The notes beneath the pieces were generated by a model. It was not told the DNA's origin, did not search any database, and saw only the letters and a program-made list of their open reading frames with translations. This document shows, in pieces, positions 51,529-61,346 of a stretch of DNA of 64,000 nt. Source of the DNA: Bacteroidia bacterium. GTDB lineage: Bacteria > Bacteroidota > Bacteroidia > J057. Made by a program: the position numbers and the translations under genes. Every line of letters starts with the position of its first letter. The first letter of the stretch is position 1. The stretch lies in assembly GCA_041391665.1 (NCBI GenBank), contig JAWKNO010000001.1:1-64000 (forward strand), given 5' to 3'.

Positions 51529-52803
51529 ATGGCAGCAAGAAAAGTTGTAGATCAGAAAATAAACCTGGTTGACGCGTTTACAGAGTTCTCGCGGTTTAAA
51601 AACATTGACCGGGCTACCCTGATGGGCGTACTTGAAGAAGTTTTTCGCACCATGATCCGGAAAGAATACGGATCAGACGAGAACTTCGAAATCATTGTCA
51701 ATGTTGACAAAGGGGATATTCAGGGATTCCGGGAAAGGGTTGTAGTGGAAGACTTCGAGCTGGAAGACGAAACCCAGCAGATACCGCTTAGTGAAGCCCT
51801 CAGGATTGATGCGGACTATGAAGTCGGTGATGACCTTGCTGAAGAAATCAACTTTTTCTCTTTTGGCCGAAAAATCATTCAGACGGCTAAACAGACGCTT
51901 ACTCAGAAAATCAGAGATCTGGAAAAAGCAACAATCGTAGAGCAGTATGAAGATCTGAAAGGCACAATCATAGTAGGAGAAGTATATCAGGTATGGAGAA
52001 ATGAAATCCTTATCTTACATGAAGGAAATGAGCTGACGCTTCCCCGTACCGAACAAATACCCAAAGATCGTTTTCGCAAGGGAGACACCCTTCGCGCTGT
52101 GATCATGGAAGTGAATATGAAAAATAATAATCCCCGGATTATTATTTCACGCTCTTCCCCGCTGTTTCTCGAAAAATTATTTGAACAGGAAGTTCCTGAA
52201 ATATTTGACGGCCTGATCAATATCCGTGGTATCATTCGTGAACCCGGAGAGCGGGCCAAAGTAGCCGTGGAGAGTTATGACGACAGGATTGACCCCGTAG
52301 GTGCCTGTGTAGGTATGAAAGGAAGCCGTATTCACGGGATTGTCCGTGAACTACGGAACGAAAATATAGATGTGATCAGCTATACGTCCAACGACGTACT
52401 GTATATCCAACGTTCTTTGAGTCCGGCCAAAATTTCATCTATTAAACTGGATGAAGAAACCCGGACAGCCCAGGTTTATCTGAAACCCGACCAGATTTCG
52501 CTGGCCATTGGTAAAAATGGTTTAAATATCAAATTAGCAGGAAAACTGACTGGTTATCAGATAGATGTTTACCGGGAAATTGATCCGGATGAAGAAGATA
52601 TTGATCTCGACGAATTCAATGACGAAATCGAAGAATGGATCATTGAAGAGCTCAAGCGTATCGGTTGTGATACCGCGATGAGTGTCCTTGATCTTTCTAA
52701 GGAAGAACTCGCGAGAAGATCAGATCTTGATGAGGAGACGATTGTACAAGTGTTAAAAGTCCTCCGTGCAGAGTTTGATGCCGAGGAAGAGGAAGAAGAA
52801 TAA
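51529..52803 (+). CDS. nusA: Transcription termination/antitermination protein NusA
   Basis: 424 residues. N-terminal RNAP-binding domain (LVDAFTEFSRFKNIDRATLMGVLEEVFRTMI), S1 domain (about 130-200, LKGTIIVGEVYQV), then two KH domains (about 230-345: AKVAVESYDDRIDPVGACVGMKGSRIHGIVRELRNENID; PDQISLAIGKNGLNIKLAGKLTG). A short acidic tail (EEEEEE) replaces the AR repeats of gamma-proteobacteria. NusA modulates pausing, termination and antitermination, and in other bacteria regulates its own operon. The structured gap before infB fits such control. Confidence 0.97.
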   Translation: MAARKVVDQKINLVDAFTEFSRFKNIDRATLMGVLEEVFRTMIRKEYGSDENFEIIVNVDKGDIQGFRERVVVEDFELEDETQQIPLSEALRIDADYEVGDDLAEEINFFSFGRKIIQTAKQTLTQKIRDLEKATIVEQYEDLKGTIIVGEVYQVWRNEILILHEGNELTLPRTEQIPKDRFRKGDTLRAVIMEVNMKNNNPRIIISRSSPLFLEKLFEQEVPEIFDGLINIRGIIREPGERAKVAVESYDDRIDPVGACVGMKGSRIHGIVRELRNENIDVISYTSNDVLYIQRSLSPAKISSIKLDEETRTAQVYLKPDQISLAIGKNGLNIKLAGKLTGYQIDVYREIDPDEEDIDLDEFNDEIEEWIIEELKRIGCDTAMSVLDLSKEELARRSDLDEETIVQVLKVLRAEFDAEEEEEE

Positions 52804-52851
52804 TCCGAAGTAAAACTTAAAATTAACCTCATGAAGCGTTAAATCTAGGTT

Positions 52852-52944
52852 CGGAATACCGGTCTTCCGTGTACAAGTGTTGCCTTATGAAGGAAATACT
52901 TCCCTGGGAAGGGCTTAGGCTCTTCCTGGTTTCTTATTTTTTTT
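52852..52944 (+). promoter_or_regulatory. Structured nusA-infB intergenic leader with terminator-like hairpin and competing stem
   Basis: CGGAA/TTCCG (52852-52856, 52865-52869) forms a first hairpin. Then CTTCCC-T-GGGAAG (within 52899-52911) competes for bases with an 8-bp stem GGAAGGGC/GCTCTTCC (52907-52914, 52919-52926, one G-T pair, loop TTAG), followed by T8 at 52937-52944. Two mutually exclusive stems, the second terminator-like, are a standard sign of attenuation. Confidence 0.5.
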
Positions 52945-52991
52945 AGAATAGTAGTATATTTACCAAAATATTTGCGGTATAATTAGTTAGC

Positions 52992-55900
52992 ATGGAGGGA
53001 AATAAGCAAATCTACCGGTTATTCAAAGTAGCCAAAGAACTAAATGTGGCGACGGGTATGCTTGTCGATCACCTGCAGGGTAAAGGTTTTGACGTGGAGA
53101 ACTCCCCCAATACCAAACTCTCCGGTGAGCAGTATGATCTATTACTCAAAGAGTACGCTTCAGAAAAGCTCATGAGAGAGCGTGCCGAGCAACTCTCCGA
53201 AAAACGTAAAGAGGATGTACGGTCTGTAAGTACCAAACTGCCGTCCACAACCAAAGAGGAAGATCCCGAAAATGATCTGATTTCTCCGGAACAACTCCGC
53301 AATACGATTCATACCAAAACTCCCCAGAAAACTGAGCCGGAGAAAAAGACTGAATCTACGCCCGTAGCAAAAACAGAAATCAACCCGACCCCGGTTGTTG
53401 AAGAGTCGCATGAACCGCCGGTAGTCGAGAAAGAAGAGGTAAAACTTCCGGAACCCCCGAGGACAGAACCCGACATCCGGGAATCAGGCCTTAAAGTTGT
53501 TGGTAAAATCGACCTCGACGCTCTGAAAAAACCTAAACACAAAGTAGAAAAACCTGAACCACCGGTAGTTGAAAACGAACCTGAAGAAGAAAAACCTGAA
53601 CCACCGGTAGAACCTATACAAGAAAAACCTGTTGTCGCTGAAGTAATAGAACCGAAGCCCGAAGTTGTAGTTGAAAAAACCGAACCTCCGGTAGTCGAAA
53701 TACCTGAACCCCCTAAAGTGGAAAAAATGCCAGAGACTGTCGTTACCGAAGTCCCTGTAGCAAAAATCGAAATTGAAAAACCTGAGGTGAAGGAAGAGAA
53801 CGAAAATAAAGTAATCCGGGCTGGAGACCGTACGCCTCAGCTTTCGGGATTAAAAGTGATCGACAAGATTGAACTTCCCGGCAACAGACGTTCCAAGAAG
53901 CGGAAATCCAACGATGATACTCCTGCTAAACAGGAACCGGCAAAACCGGTAGAGCCACCCAAAGCAAAAACTGAGGCTGAATCTGCCGAAGATGGGGATA
54001 AAAAACGCCGCCGCCGCCGTAAGCGCAAACGCAAAACTGTTGGTGAAGGCGAAACCCAAACAACCGGAGGTGGAGATTCCAAAGATCCTAAAAAGGCAGC
54101 CGCAACCGCAGGGAATGCTGCCCAGAAAAAAGGGAAAAAAGAGAAACCTACCAACAAAGAGGTGGGGGACTCGATCCGTACCACTCTTTCCCAAATGGGA
54201 AAAGGTGCTTCCCGAAGCCGGCAGAGACTTCGCCGTGCAAAACGCGACGCCGATGCTCTCCGCAGAGAGCAAATCGAACAACAGGCGCAGGATGATGCAC
54301 ATATTCTCGAACTCACCGAATTCATCACTGCCAATGAATTTGCGAACCTGATCAATGTTCCGGTTACAGATATTATTACCAAATCCTTCCAGCTGGGTAT
54401 GATGATCTCTATCAACCAGCGTCTGGATGCGGAACTACTGACCATCATCGCCGAAGAATATGGTTTTGAAACCAACTTTGTCGATGTAACCGAAAAAGAA
54501 TTCGATGAGGAGCAGGAGGAAGATTCTCCGGAGTTGCTCGAAACCCGAAACCCGATCATCACGGTTATGGGACACGTCGACCACGGTAAAACTACCCTGC
54601 TTGACTTCCTCCGTAAAACCAGCGTCACCTCGCAGGAGGCCGGTGGTATTACCCAGCACATTGGTGCTTACGAAGTAAAACTCCAAAGTGGTCGCCTCGT
54701 AACATTCCTCGATACACCGGGTCACGAAGCCTTTACCGCTATGCGTGCCCGTGGTGCAAAATCTACTGACCTTGCAATCATCGTGATTGCTGCTGATGAT
54801 GCCGTCATGCCGCAGACGCGTGAAGCCATCAACCATGCACAGGCGGCAGGCGTACCAATGGTGTTTGCCATTAATAAAATGGATAAGCCCGGCGCCGATC
54901 CTGAAAGAATCAAAGGCCAACTGGCAGAAATGAACCTTCTGGTCGAAGACTGGGGGGGCAAATTCCAGTCGCAGGAAATCTCTGCACTGAAAGGTACCAA
55001 TGTGGACGAACTCCTCGAAAAGGTAATCCTCGAAGCAGATATGCTTGACCTGAAAGCAAACCCCGCCAAAGAAGCCAGTGGGGTAGTCATTGAATCACGC
55101 CTCGATAAAGGTCGTGGAAACGTGGCAACCATACTTGTCCAAAATGGAACCCTGGAAGTGGGAGATGAAATGGTAGCCGGTATTCACTATGGCAAGGTAC
55201 GGGCGCTTATCAATCAAAACGGAGAGCGTATTAAAAAGGCAGGGCCTTCCACCCCGGTTCAAATGCTGGGGCTTTCGGGTCAGCCTCAGGCTGGTGATAA
55301 ATTCCAGGTATTCTCTGACGATGGAAAAGCAAAAGAAATCGGGCAAAAACGCTCCGAGCTCTTCCGCGAACAGCAATTCCGCCAGACAAAACGCATTACA
55401 CTCGAAGAAATCGGGCGTCGCCGTGCTATCGGTAACTTCAAAGAACTTAATATCATCATCCGTGGTGATGTGGATGGTTCGGTAGAAGCCCTCTCCGGTG
55501 CATTGCTGAAACTTTCGACCGGTGAAGTTCAGGTGAATATTGTATTCAAAGCGGTAGGTGCTATCTCTGAGGCCGACGTCAACCTGGCTATTGCTTCCGA
55601 CGCGATCGTTATGGCCTTTAATGTTCGCCCTAACGCCCAGGCTCGTTCACTCGCCGAAAGAGAAGAGGTCGATATCCGTACCTATAGTGTGATCTACGAT
55701 GCGATCAATGATGTGAGAGATGCGCTTGAAGGCCTCCTTTCACCGGAAATCAAGGAAGAAATCGTGGGAACCGCAGAAGTCCGGGATGTATTCAACATTA
55801 CCAAAGTAGGTAATGTCGCAGGTGCACTCGCGATGACAGGGAAAATCAAACGAGATGATCCCGTGCGGATTATACGTGAAGGTGTGGTTATATATAACTC

Positions 55901-56051
55901 CAAACTTGCTTCACTCAAACGCTTCAAAGATGATGCAAAAGAAGTGATCAGCGGTATGGAATTTGGCTTTATGGTCGAAAACTATAACGATATTAAGCCA
56001 GGGGACGTATTAGAATCATATCGTATCAACGAAATTAAACGTAAACTCTGA
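52992..56051 (+). CDS. infB: Translation initiation factor IF-2
   Basis: 1019 residues. The IF2_N helix-bundle motif (YRLFKVAKELNVATGMLVDHL) is followed by a 350-residue low-complexity linker of Pro/Glu/Val/Lys (EPPVVE repeats and a basic KKRRRRRKRKRK stretch). A second IF2_N-like part sits near 440. The GTPase domain starts near 520: G1 GHVDHGKT (526), G3 DTPGHEAFTAMRARG, G4 NKMD. Domains II-IV end the protein. It places initiator tRNA on the 30S subunit. The linker is unusually rich in near-identical repeats, hence prone to length variation. Last gene of the rimP unit, but with its own structured leader. Confidence 0.98.
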   Translation: MEGNKQIYRLFKVAKELNVATGMLVDHLQGKGFDVENSPNTKLSGEQYDLLLKEYASEKLMRERAEQLSEKRKEDVRSVSTKLPSTTKEEDPENDLISPEQLRNTIHTKTPQKTEPEKKTESTPVAKTEINPTPVVEESHEPPVVEKEEVKLPEPPRTEPDIRESGLKVVGKIDLDALKKPKHKVEKPEPPVVENEPEEEKPEPPVEPIQEKPVVAEVIEPKPEVVVEKTEPPVVEIPEPPKVEKMPETVVTEVPVAKIEIEKPEVKEENENKVIRAGDRTPQLSGLKVIDKIELPGNRRSKKRKSNDDTPAKQEPAKPVEPPKAKTEAESAEDGDKKRRRRRKRKRKTVGEGETQTTGGGDSKDPKKAAATAGNAAQKKGKKEKPTNKEVGDSIRTTLSQMGKGASRSRQRLRRAKRDADALRREQIEQQAQDDAHILELTEFITANEFANLINVPVTDIITKSFQLGMMISINQRLDAELLTIIAEEYGFETNFVDVTEKEFDEEQEEDSPELLETRNPIITVMGHVDHGKTTLLDFLRKTSVTSQEAGGITQHIGAYEVKLQSGRLVTFLDTPGHEAFTAMRARGAKSTDLAIIVIAADDAVMPQTREAINHAQAAGVPMVFAINKMDKPGADPERIKGQLAEMNLLVEDWGGKFQSQEISALKGTNVDELLEKVILEADMLDLKANPAKEASGVVIESRLDKGRGNVATILVQNGTLEVGDEMVAGIHYGKVRALINQNGERIKKAGPSTPVQMLGLSGQPQAGDKFQVFSDDGKAKEIGQKRSELFREQQFRQTKRITLEEIGRRRAIGNFKELNIIIRGDVDGSVEALSGALLKLSTGEVQVNIVFKAVGAISEADVNLAIASDAIVMAFNVRPNAQARSLAEREEVDIRTYSVIYDAINDVRDALEGLLSPEIKEEIVGTAEVRDVFNITKVGNVAGALAMTGKIKRDDPVRIIREGVVIYNSKLASLKRFKDDAKEVISGMEFGFMVENYNDIKPGDVLESYRINEIKRKL

Positions 56052-56068
56052 TCCGCATTTGAGTATTT

Positions 56069-56857
56069 ATGAAAATCAGGGACATTGCGGAGGTATTGGA
56101 AGAATGGGCGCCGCTGCCGGTTGCAGAATCCTATGACAATGTAGGTTTACTGGTCGGCAATGAGCATGCAGAAGTTACCGGGGTACTTGTCAGCCTCGAT
56201 GTAACGGAGGCCGTAGTGAATGAAGCCGCAATGCTGGGGATCAATCTGATTGTCGCACACCATCCAATCTGGTTTTCAGCCCGAAAACGGTTAAATGGTG
56301 AAGACTATGTGAGCAGGACCATTATTTCAGCGATAAAAAAAGATATCGCTATTTATGCCTGCCACACCAATCTTGACCATGTGCACTCAGGGGTAAATCA
56401 GAAAATATGCGACCGGCTTGACCTTCGCGATACCCGTTTTCTTCAAAAGAAAACTGTTTTTAACGAAGAATCTTACGGCGCCGGTATGATCGGAAACCTG
56501 GCAGAACCCCTGTCAAAAACAGATTTTCTGGCCAAAGTCAAATCTGCTTTTCATTGCGGAGGAATCAGATATGCAGATACAGATAAAACATTTATCGGAA
56601 AAGTAGCCGTTTGCGGGGGCGCCGGAAGTTTCCTGACCCAGGAAGCCATCAGGCAGAATGCAGATGCACTGGTAACCGCAGATATTACTTATCACAAGTT
56701 TTTCGACAACGAGGAAAAAATTCTGTTGCTAGATATAGGACATTATGAGTCAGAACAATATACTTCGGTTTTGATTCGTGATTATTTATCAGAAAAATTT
56801 ATTAATTTTGCGATCCGTTTATCCGAAGTAATAACCAATCCGGTAAGGTATTTTTAA
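56069..56857 (+). CDS. Nif3-like dinuclear metal centre protein
   Basis: 262 residues. Nif3/YbgI pattern: MKIRDIAEVLEEWAPLPVAESYDNVGLLVGN, LGINLIVAHHPIWF with His ligands, AIYACHTNLDHVHSGVNQKI, and at the end VTADITYHKF and DIGHYESEQY. It lacks the 100-residue insert found in the longer, GTP cyclohydrolase-like form. The function of the family is not settled. It starts 17 bp after infB and is followed by the zinc-ribbon gene, a pairing often seen in Bacteroidota. Confidence 0.93.
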   Translation: MKIRDIAEVLEEWAPLPVAESYDNVGLLVGNEHAEVTGVLVSLDVTEAVVNEAAMLGINLIVAHHPIWFSARKRLNGEDYVSRTIISAIKKDIAIYACHTNLDHVHSGVNQKICDRLDLRDTRFLQKKTVFNEESYGAGMIGNLAEPLSKTDFLAKVKSAFHCGGIRYADTDKTFIGKVAVCGGAGSFLTQEAIRQNADALVTADITYHKFFDNEEKILLLDIGHYESEQYTSVLIRDYLSEKFINFAIRLSEVITNPVRYF

Positions 56858-56878
56858 TAACCATTAATTACCCATTCT

Positions 56879-57640
56879 ATGGACAACCCTTTAGCGGAAA
56901 GATTGCGCACACTTACTCGTCTCCAGGTTTTTGATTCAAAACTTGATGAGATTCACCGACTCAGAGGGAGCCTTCCTGAAGAAGTAAGCGACCTTGAGGA
57001 TGATCTCGAAGGTCTTGTTACCCGTAAGTCGCGAATAGAAGAAGAAATCGACCGCCTGAAAAAGGACATTACAGACAAGAAGAACAAGATTGAGGAGTTC
57101 ACCAATCAGATTAAAAAGTACGAAGATCAGATGACGAATGTGAAAAACAATCGTGAATTTGAAGCGCTTCGTAAAGAAATTGAATACGCCAATCTTGAGA
57201 TTCTCACTTCCGAAAAGAAAATTCGTCAGTTTCAGGAGCAAATAGAGCAAAAAGAAGATTTGTTTACTCAAACTTCCAAAAGGGTAGATGACAAAAGAGC
57301 GGAGCTGGAAGATAAGAAAAAGGAACTCGATAAAATCATCGAGGATACCCGGGTAGAAGAACGCAAACTTCGCGATGCCATTGAAAAAGCTTCCGAAGGC
57401 GTAGATCACCGGATCCTCAATGGCTATACCAAAATTCGCAATAATATGCGCAATGGTCTGGCCGTTGTAAACACAGACCGCGATGCCTGTGGTGGATGTT
57501 TCTCCATTATTCCTCCCCAGATTCATATAGAATTGAAACAGCGAAGAAAACTCATTCACTGTGAAAATTGTGGCCGTATCCTGGTAGATGAAGGCTTCTT
57601 CGAAGAAGTCAGAAATCAGGTTATTGAGATAATCAGCTAG
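56879..57640 (+). CDS. Coiled-coil zinc-ribbon protein (DUF164/CT398 family)
   Basis: 253 residues. A long antiparallel coiled coil (about 25-190; SRIEEEIDRLKKDITDKKNKIEEF) precedes a C4 zinc ribbon (CGGC and CENCG, about 205-240). This is the CT398/DUF164 layout; in Chlamydia the homologue binds sigma-54 and secretion proteins, but the role here is unknown. It starts 21 bp after Nif3 and is probably co-transcribed. Confidence 0.93.
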   Translation: MDNPLAERLRTLTRLQVFDSKLDEIHRLRGSLPEEVSDLEDDLEGLVTRKSRIEEEIDRLKKDITDKKNKIEEFTNQIKKYEDQMTNVKNNREFEALRKEIEYANLEILTSEKKIRQFQEQIEQKEDLFTQTSKRVDDKRAELEDKKKELDKIIEDTRVEERKLRDAIEKASEGVDHRILNGYTKIRNNMRNGLAVVNTDRDACGGCFSIIPPQIHIELKQRRKLIHCENCGRILVDEGFFEEVRNQVIEIIS

Positions 57641-57702
57641 CGATTCTCCCGGAGGGGGATTCTGGCGCTTTTCACGATATTTATCCAAACATACCCAATA
57701 GT

Positions 57703-59184
57703 ATGTGGAAATTTCTGGTAATTACGCTCCTGACTTCCCCTCTGCTATCTTTTGCCCTCCCGGCTGATGATGCAGCAACTCGTGCCCGGATTGAAAATAA
57801 TCTGGAATTGTTTCATCTTGATGAAGCTGCTGCTCTGATTCCCAATCTGCAACATCCTGGTTACAGATCTTTCTACGAAAATACCATCCTGGTATATCGA
57901 TACTTCGCAGATCAGGATATCGCCTATCTGCAAAAGATTCGTGCTGACTGGAAAACAACAACAGATAATCTTGAATCCCTTCCCGAAAGTGATTCGCTCC
58001 GCCTGGTCATGCTCTCGGAAATCCAGTGCAAACGGGCTATGCTTGAGTTTGTCGATCAAAATTACCTGACGGCTATTCGCCATGCCCGCCTCAGCAGGAA
58101 CCTGATCAAAGAAAACCAAAGTCTGTTTCCCAAAAATATCAATCAGAAAAAGGTTCTCGGTCTCTTTAATGTGGTTTTTGGTGCAGTACCCTCCAAATAT
58201 CAATGGATTACAAATTCTTTGGGCTATAAGGGTAATATTCAGACAGGAATCGCACAGCTGGAAGAATGTTCCAGATCGGGAACGCTCCTGCGACTGGAAT
58301 CTACACTCCTCCTATACAATATAGAGCGAAATATGCTCAACCAGGATGTGAGAGCCTCTGAAAGACTGGAAAAGGAGCGAAAACGATTCGAAAAAAATAT
58401 CGTCCTCGACTTATTTATGGCCTCCGGCTACCAAAGTATCAAGCAGAATGATAAATCGCTGCAGATTCTCACCCAAAGAGAACAGTACAACGACGGGAAA
58501 GTATGTTTCTTGAATTTTTGGGACTACTTACTGGGAAGAGCTTATTATTTTAAGTCCAATAATAGGGAAGCGCAGCGTTATTTTTCGCGGTTTTTAAAGG
58601 CGCACAAAGGAAATATTTTTCGATCAGACGCGCTTTTCCGGCTGGGAATGGCACTGACACTTGATGGCAGCTACCCCATAGGCCGCCATTTTTTTCAACT
58701 TGTGACCAAAGAAAAAGCCTCCGGCTTTGATGAAGATGAGTATGCCATCTATATGGCCGAAAAATTTATGGCAGCAGCGCCTTCCGAAGATCTGAAAGCA
58801 CTTTTCAGGGCCAGAAATTTCTTCGATGGGGGATACCTCGAAGAATCGGTCGCGATTCTCAACAAACTGGAACCAAGGGCTTCCTTACTTTCTCCTGCCG
58901 AAAGAACCGAACTATACTACCGTTTTGGCAGAATCTATCATTCGATGGGAAAAGGTCCGGAAGCGCTGGCAGGATATCAAAAATGTATTGCCCAGCCCGC
59001 CAGCGACCAGCTGTGGATGCAGGTATATGCTTTTTACTATCAGGCCGAAATCGCCAAAGCTTTCAGTGACTTCCCGCTTGCAAGAAATCACTATCAAAAA
59101 GCGCTCTCCTTTAATGATTATTTCTACCAGGCAGGCCTCGAAAGCCGCTGTAAAGCCGCACTGGATGAGATTAAAGGAAAATAG
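57703..59184 (+). CDS. Exported TPR-repeat protein
   Basis: 493 residues with a signal peptide (MWKFLVITLLTSPLLSFA). The rest is all-helical with TPR-like repeats (LFHLDEAAALIPNLQHPGYR, YYFKSNNREAQRYFSRFLKAHKG, YHSMGKGPEALAGYQKCIAQ). It probably acts as a periplasmic or outer-membrane scaffold. Unknown partner; it may belong to the zinc-ribbon transcription unit (63 bp gap). A weak AAAGG...CCTTT stem at its end faces the convergent gene. Confidence 0.85.
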   Translation: MWKFLVITLLTSPLLSFALPADDAATRARIENNLELFHLDEAAALIPNLQHPGYRSFYENTILVYRYFADQDIAYLQKIRADWKTTTDNLESLPESDSLRLVMLSEIQCKRAMLEFVDQNYLTAIRHARLSRNLIKENQSLFPKNINQKKVLGLFNVVFGAVPSKYQWITNSLGYKGNIQTGIAQLEECSRSGTLLRLESTLLLYNIERNMLNQDVRASERLEKERKRFEKNIVLDLFMASGYQSIKQNDKSLQILTQREQYNDGKVCFLNFWDYLLGRAYYFKSNNREAQRYFSRFLKAHKGNIFRSDALFRLGMALTLDGSYPIGRHFFQLVTKEKASGFDEDEYAIYMAEKFMAAAPSEDLKALFRARNFFDGGYLEESVAILNKLEPRASLLSPAERTELYYRFGRIYHSMGKGPEALAGYQKCIAQPASDQLWMQVYAFYYQAEIAKAFSDFPLARNHYQKALSFNDYFYQAGLESRCKAALDEIKGK

Positions 59185-59192
59185 CCTTTCTT

Positions 59193-61346
59193 CTAGTACC
59201 AGAAAATTTCATCGACAAATATCCATCCCTTATCGCCTGATCCACGGTGCCAGGAAGGCATTCGCTGAACAGACTGCGCGATGATCTTGTAATAGCGGTA
59301 TTTGGTGGCATCAAACGCCAGATCAAGTCCTTTTTCAGAAACAGGCTCATACCCGGTAACAGGCTTTGGATCTATTCGTGCCAGCTTTTTCAGCGAATTT
59401 TCATCATCTCCTCCCCATACTTCCACATAAACCGGTGGCATAATATATGAGTCAATATTGCGCGCATAACTCATTGTCATATGCGAGATCTCAGGAGGTG
59501 TATCGCCAAAATCAAATAGTGCGATTAACGGACGATCTTTGTATCCCAGCCAAAGTGGAGATCGGAATGTGCTGGCTTTGCCCTTTTCGCCATCCATTAG
59601 TGTGCGCCCCCCGTTTCCGATATATTCGTCATTGGGTCGGGTCATCAGCGAAACATTTTCGGGATAATGTCCTTCCTTAAAAAAAGTATAAGAAACGATC
59701 CTGCTTGCCAGCCAGTTGGGATTATATGCCAGGGCCCGCACTTCCGTAAACTGATCTACAGGAAATGGCTGGGTATATGCCTCAGATGTAAGGCTGTCGG
59801 GATCTGTGCTGTCTATGGTATACCGAATAGTCACTCCGGGAAAATTGTGCTTAAGTACAACTTTTTCCCCCTCAGCCAATACGTTTGATTCATTGACCAA
59901 TACCGGCGGAGTGAGGGAAAGCCGAATAGAATCCTCCGGAATATATCCATACTCAAACACCATATCCGGAAATTTCTTCGATAATTCGGAGAGATCCTTT
60001 TCTTCGACATCTGTGCTCCAAAGAAATACCGATTCCACACCGGGCAGATTACCCAGATTTTTCAGTATATTCTCTGTATTCACATCTGTATTGGAGAAAG
60101 CCAGTGCCTTTAGGTTTTTGCATCCGGAGAGATCGGAAAAAGTTGCACCCGTGATATCTGTTCCGTTCAGAATGAGTTTTTCCAGATTTTCAAACTGACC
60201 GATAGTCTTCAAATCTTCATCCTTTACCGGCATATTGGTCAGATTGAGGGTGACCAACTGGGTTTTTATAGCCAGCAATTCTGCCAGTCTTGCCGAAGTA
60301 AAAGATTCCCGTACAAAAAACTGCACGTGCAAGTCAGGAGAATGAAGCGTAGGTTGTACCACACTGCGAAAAGGATCATTGAGCTTCGCAACGGTTTTCT
60401 CATCGGCAGGAGGAAAAGCATACTTAATAGCAGGTTCTTTTTCCGAAGTTTTTAATGCCTGGGCAACCATCATTTGAAGCGTATCGCCGGGAACCAGTTC
60501 TGCAATTTTGATTTTGGCATCAGCGCCTTTGCGTATCCATGTTTCAAGCAAACTGATTTGTTCTTCTGTAAGCTGGGGTTTACCATCCGGAGGCATATGA
60601 TCTTCATCGCTTACGGGAAGGTGAATCCGTTGAATCATATGACTTTCAGCCAAATCGCCAGATTTCCACGCAGGTCCATTTTTTCCTCCGGCCAGTAAGG
60701 TTTCCAGCGTGGTCATATCCAGTTCGCCTTTTTTCTTGGAACCGTTATGGCAGGAAGTACATTTATCTTCAAGAATGGGCATAATCGCCGCCGAAAAAAC
60801 GGTGCTTTCTTCCGAAATTTCTACTTTTTTATCCATCATCGGCGCCCACAGGAAATCTTCGCCATGCGTGATTCCCGCACCAAAATGGCCTGCAAGGATC
60901 ATAAAAGCCATACAAGCTGCCAGCAAACCATTAAACAACTTGGCGGAGTGGTCTGGATTCTGATACAGAATCAACAATCCGTAAGCCATAAAACTCAAAG
61001 CGACGCCTGTCCACTTGTGGAAATCCATCAATCTGGATTCATATCCTCCTTCACGGGAAAGGAAAAAGCCCATAAGCGCAGTCAGAGAGGTGAAAACAAC
61101 CGTCAGGTATAAAGTAAACCGTTGGATTTTTTCGAAACCTTCCCCTTCAAAGTTTTTCCTGAGAAACTGGGTCAACGCCAGAATAATCAGAAAACCAATG
61201 GGCAAATGAAGAATCAAAGGATGCATTCTTCCGAGCGGCTGAAGCCAGACGGGAAGCGCCACTTTTGCCTCAAAGGCAAGCAGAAATACCAACAGAATCT
61301 GTATGGCAAATACTGTATTGGAGATAATAGACTCGAATTTTTTCAT
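59193..61346 (-). CDS. Membrane protein with c-type cytochrome, leucine-rich and beta-hexosaminidase-C-like domains
   Basis: 717 residues. The N-terminal DUF2231-like membrane part (about five helices, 10-155, with LGRMHPLILHLPIGFLIILA) leads to a haem site CTSCH (196-200) and a Planctomycetes-type cytochrome region (HMPPDGKPQLTEEQISLLETWIRKG). Leucine-rich repeats (about 350-460) follow, then a chitobiase/CHB_HEX_C-like domain (VTIRYTIDSTDPDSLTS) and a C-terminal discoidin-like part. Its ATG overlaps the DUF1501 stop (ATGA, 61344-61348). It is the third member of a PSD1/DUF1501 operon and is probably an electron-transfer or carbohydrate-binding partner. Confidence 0.88.
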   Translation of the reverse strand: MKKFESIISNTVFAIQILLVFLLAFEAKVALPVWLQPLGRMHPLILHLPIGFLIILALTQFLRKNFEGEGFEKIQRFTLYLTVVFTSLTALMGFFLSREGGYESRLMDFHKWTGVALSFMAYGLLILYQNPDHSAKLFNGLLAACMAFMILAGHFGAGITHGEDFLWAPMMDKKVEISEESTVFSAAIMPILEDKCTSCHNGSKKKGELDMTTLETLLAGGKNGPAWKSGDLAESHMIQRIHLPVSDEDHMPPDGKPQLTEEQISLLETWIRKGADAKIKIAELVPGDTLQMMVAQALKTSEKEPAIKYAFPPADEKTVAKLNDPFRSVVQPTLHSPDLHVQFFVRESFTSARLAELLAIKTQLVTLNLTNMPVKDEDLKTIGQFENLEKLILNGTDITGATFSDLSGCKNLKALAFSNTDVNTENILKNLGNLPGVESVFLWSTDVEEKDLSELSKKFPDMVFEYGYIPEDSIRLSLTPPVLVNESNVLAEGEKVVLKHNFPGVTIRYTIDSTDPDSLTSEAYTQPFPVDQFTEVRALAYNPNWLASRIVSYTFFKEGHYPENVSLMTRPNDEYIGNGGRTLMDGEKGKASTFRSPLWLGYKDRPLIALFDFGDTPPEISHMTMSYARNIDSYIMPPVYVEVWGGDDENSLKKLARIDPKPVTGYEPVSEKGLDLAFDATKYRYYKIIAQSVQRMPSWHRGSGDKGWIFVDEIFWY

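Noticed and set aside
53837..54661. Minus-strand open frame of 274 codons
   Set aside because: Ser/Arg-rich shadow of the infB linker and GTPase region.
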